DNA from: CAYXOX01 sp964466745
GTDB lineage: Bacteria; Pseudomonadota; Alphaproteobacteria; Rhodobacterales; Rhodobacteraceae
Length of the DNA stretch: 45,381 nt
Assembly (NCBI GenBank): GCA_964466745.1
Contig: CAYXOX010000010.1
Coordinates: 1 to 45,381 of the forward strand
Direction: 5' to 3'
Part shown: positions 44,193 through 45,381 of the stretch, piece by piece
Layout of the letters: the number at the start of each line of letters is the position of its first letter
Numbering within the stretch: position 1 is the stretch's first letter
Program-made: the position numbers and the translations under genes
Notes under the pieces: model-generated
What the model saw: the letters and a program-made list of their open reading frames with translations, nothing else
Databases searched by the model: none
What the model was told of the DNA's origin: nothing

Positions 44193-45381
44193 ATGATCCC
44201 GAAGCTGACACGTTTCCGCACAACGCTGGCCTGCCTTGGCATGGCGACCAGCCTCGCCGTGCCCGCCGCGGCAGACGATATCGTCTGGGCCCGGTACGGC
44301 GACATCGATTCGCTCGATCCGCATCGCGCCACCAGCACCCTGTCGCTGCAGGTCTGGAGCCTGATCTACGACACGCTGCTGGCGGTAGACGCAAACGGCA
44401 ACCCGGTGCCGCATTTCGCGCAATCCTGGACCTCGAACGAGGCCGGGACCGAGTACACCTTCAGCCTGCAGGACGGCGTGATGTGCCACGACGGCACGCC
44501 GATGGACGCCAACGACGTCAAGTACACCATCGATGCCGCCTTCAGCGAGGAGACCCCGAGCGTCACCAAGGGAAGCTGGGGCCCGATCACCGGCGCCGAG
44601 GTGATCGACCCGCTGACCATCAAGCTGACGCTCGAGACGCCCTTCGTCGCGCTGATCCCGTTCCTGGCCGACAGCTTCTCGTCGATCATCTGCGACACCA
44701 ATGGCGAGGGCTTCGGCACCACCACCGCCATCGGCTCGGGCCCCTGGAAGCTGGTCGAATGGACCAGAGGCGACCGCATCGTGCTGGAGCGCAACCCCGA
44801 CTACCAAAACTTCGGCAAGCTCGCCGAGAACCCCGGCGCGCCCCACGAGGACGGGCTGATCATCACGGTGGTGCCCGAGCCGCAGGCCCGGCTCGCCGCG
44901 CTGCGGACCGGCGAGGTGCATATCGCCGAGCCGCCGTTCGACGACGTGCCCGCGATCCAGGCCAGCGGCGATCTGGATATCGTGGTGGCCGAGAACACCG
45001 GCCAGAACGTGTTCTGGGAATTCGCCGTGCACCGCCCGCCCTTCAACGACGTGCGCGCCCGGCAGGCCGTCGCCCATGCCACCGATGCTGCCACCGCGAT
45101 CAGTCTGATCTACGGCGATCTGTCAATCCCCGAGCTATGCCCGGTCTCGCGCGGGGTCTTCGGCAACGATCAGGACTTCTGCGCGCAGTACCGGCCCGCC
45201 TATGACCCCGACCGCGCCCGCGAACTGCTGGCCGAGCTGGGCTACGGCCCGGACAACCCGCTCGAGACCGCGCTGCTCGTCTGGACCGGCGGCAACCGCC
45301 AGAAACTGGCCGAGGTGTTCCAGGCGCAACTCGCCGACGTCGGCATCGGCCAGGGGCAGCTCGTAGCAGGCGCACTTGAGG
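44193..45381 (+). CDS. Family-5 ABC transporter substrate-binding protein (3' end cut by window edge)
   Basis: At least 396 residues of a periplasmic binding protein of the SBP_bac_5 (DppA/OppA/NikA-like) family, which binds peptides, opines, glutathione or related compounds. The signal peptide starts MIPKLTRFRTTLACLGMATS and ends near PAAA, before DDIVWARYGDIDSLDPHRAT. Typical family blocks are LSLQVWSLIYDTLLAVDANG, YTFSLQDGVMCHDGTPMDAN, GSGPWKLVEWTRGDRIVLER and RQAVAHATDAATAI. Cysteines occur at VMCHDG, SIICDTNG and in LCPVSRGVFGNDQDFC; the last pair may form a disulfide. The frame is open at 45381. Permease and ATPase genes probably follow beyond the edge, and the RpiR-family gene upstream may control them. 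Confidence 0.92.
   Translation, partial: MIPKLTRFRTTLACLGMATSLAVPAAADDIVWARYGDIDSLDPHRATSTLSLQVWSLIYDTLLAVDANGNPVPHFAQSWTSNEAGTEYTFSLQDGVMCHDGTPMDANDVKYTIDAAFSEETPSVTKGSWGPITGAEVIDPLTIKLTLETPFVALIPFLADSFSSIICDTNGEGFGTTTAIGSGPWKLVEWTRGDRIVLERNPDYQNFGKLAENPGAPHEDGLIITVVPEPQARLAALRTGEVHIAEPPFDDVPAIQASGDLDIVVAENTGQNVFWEFAVHRPPFNDVRARQAVAHATDAATAISLIYGDLSIPELCPVSRGVFGNDQDFCAQYRPAYDPDRARELLAELGYGPDNPLETALLVWTGGNRQKLAEVFQAQLADVGIGQGQLVAGALE

Overview
The window looks like a draft contig from a GC-rich alphaproteobacterium, most likely of the Rhodobacterales (Rhodobacteraceae/Roseobacter group). The evidence is high third-position GC, a zur-znuC block beside a divergent znuA with a very His-rich loop, a DUF6525-type small protein, and many ABC importers for organic nitrogen compounds in tightly overlapping operons. 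A run of 10 N (2531-2540) shows that the sequence is a scaffold. The taxonomic placement is inference from gene content, not from a marker gene.

Layout, left to right. (1) 1-2420: zinc uptake. zur and znuC (minus, cut by the left edge) diverge from znuA around a candidate Zur operator. (2) 2515-8532: a DUF6525 gene interrupted by the assembly gap, a MATE exporter, and an overlapping nuclease/ATPase pair of the SbcD + SbcC/YhaN type. (3) 8825-10549: a Kef-type cation/proton antiporter (minus). (4) 11371-16025: a complete BMP-type (nucleoside/purine-like) ABC importer (minus; order ATPase, permease, permease, binding protein), then a GNAT acetyltransferase (plus). (5) 17738-19980: a soluble GAF histidine kinase and its LuxR-type response regulator. 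(6) 20018-29750: one long minus-strand operon, hyuB-hyuA-M20 deacylase-BMP binding protein-ATPase-permease-permease, which reads as uptake plus ATP-driven opening and hydrolysis of a lactam, hydantoin or similar cyclic amide. (7) 30133-35868: a WYL-domain regulator divergent from an operon of a two-module AAA+ ATPase, a PPP-like metallophosphoesterase and a protein with no family I recognise, whose C-terminal half has clearly lower GC. (8) 36217-38511: a phytanoyl-CoA-dioxygenase-like Fe(II)/2-oxoglutarate enzyme and a nucleotide-diphospho-sugar-transferase-like protein, apparently unlinked. (9) 38871-42636: an NMT1/SsuA-type ABC importer with an unusual 107-residue membrane-anchored protein encoded between the ATPase and the permeases. 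(10) 43082-45381: an RpiR-family regulator and the start of a family-5 (peptide/opine-type) binding protein cut by the right edge.

Almost all operon junctions are short overlaps (ATGA, GTGA, TGATG, TTGA), which indicates translational coupling. Spaces between operons are long, GC-rich and full of spurious open frames. I saw no rRNA, tRNA, CRISPR array, insertion sequence or prophage gene. The convergent gap 8533-8824 and the gap 4513-4804 hold no gene I can support. The parts most likely to be new are the WYL/AAA+/phosphoesterase island, the Hyu-M20-BMP operon and the small protein of the NMT1-type importer.
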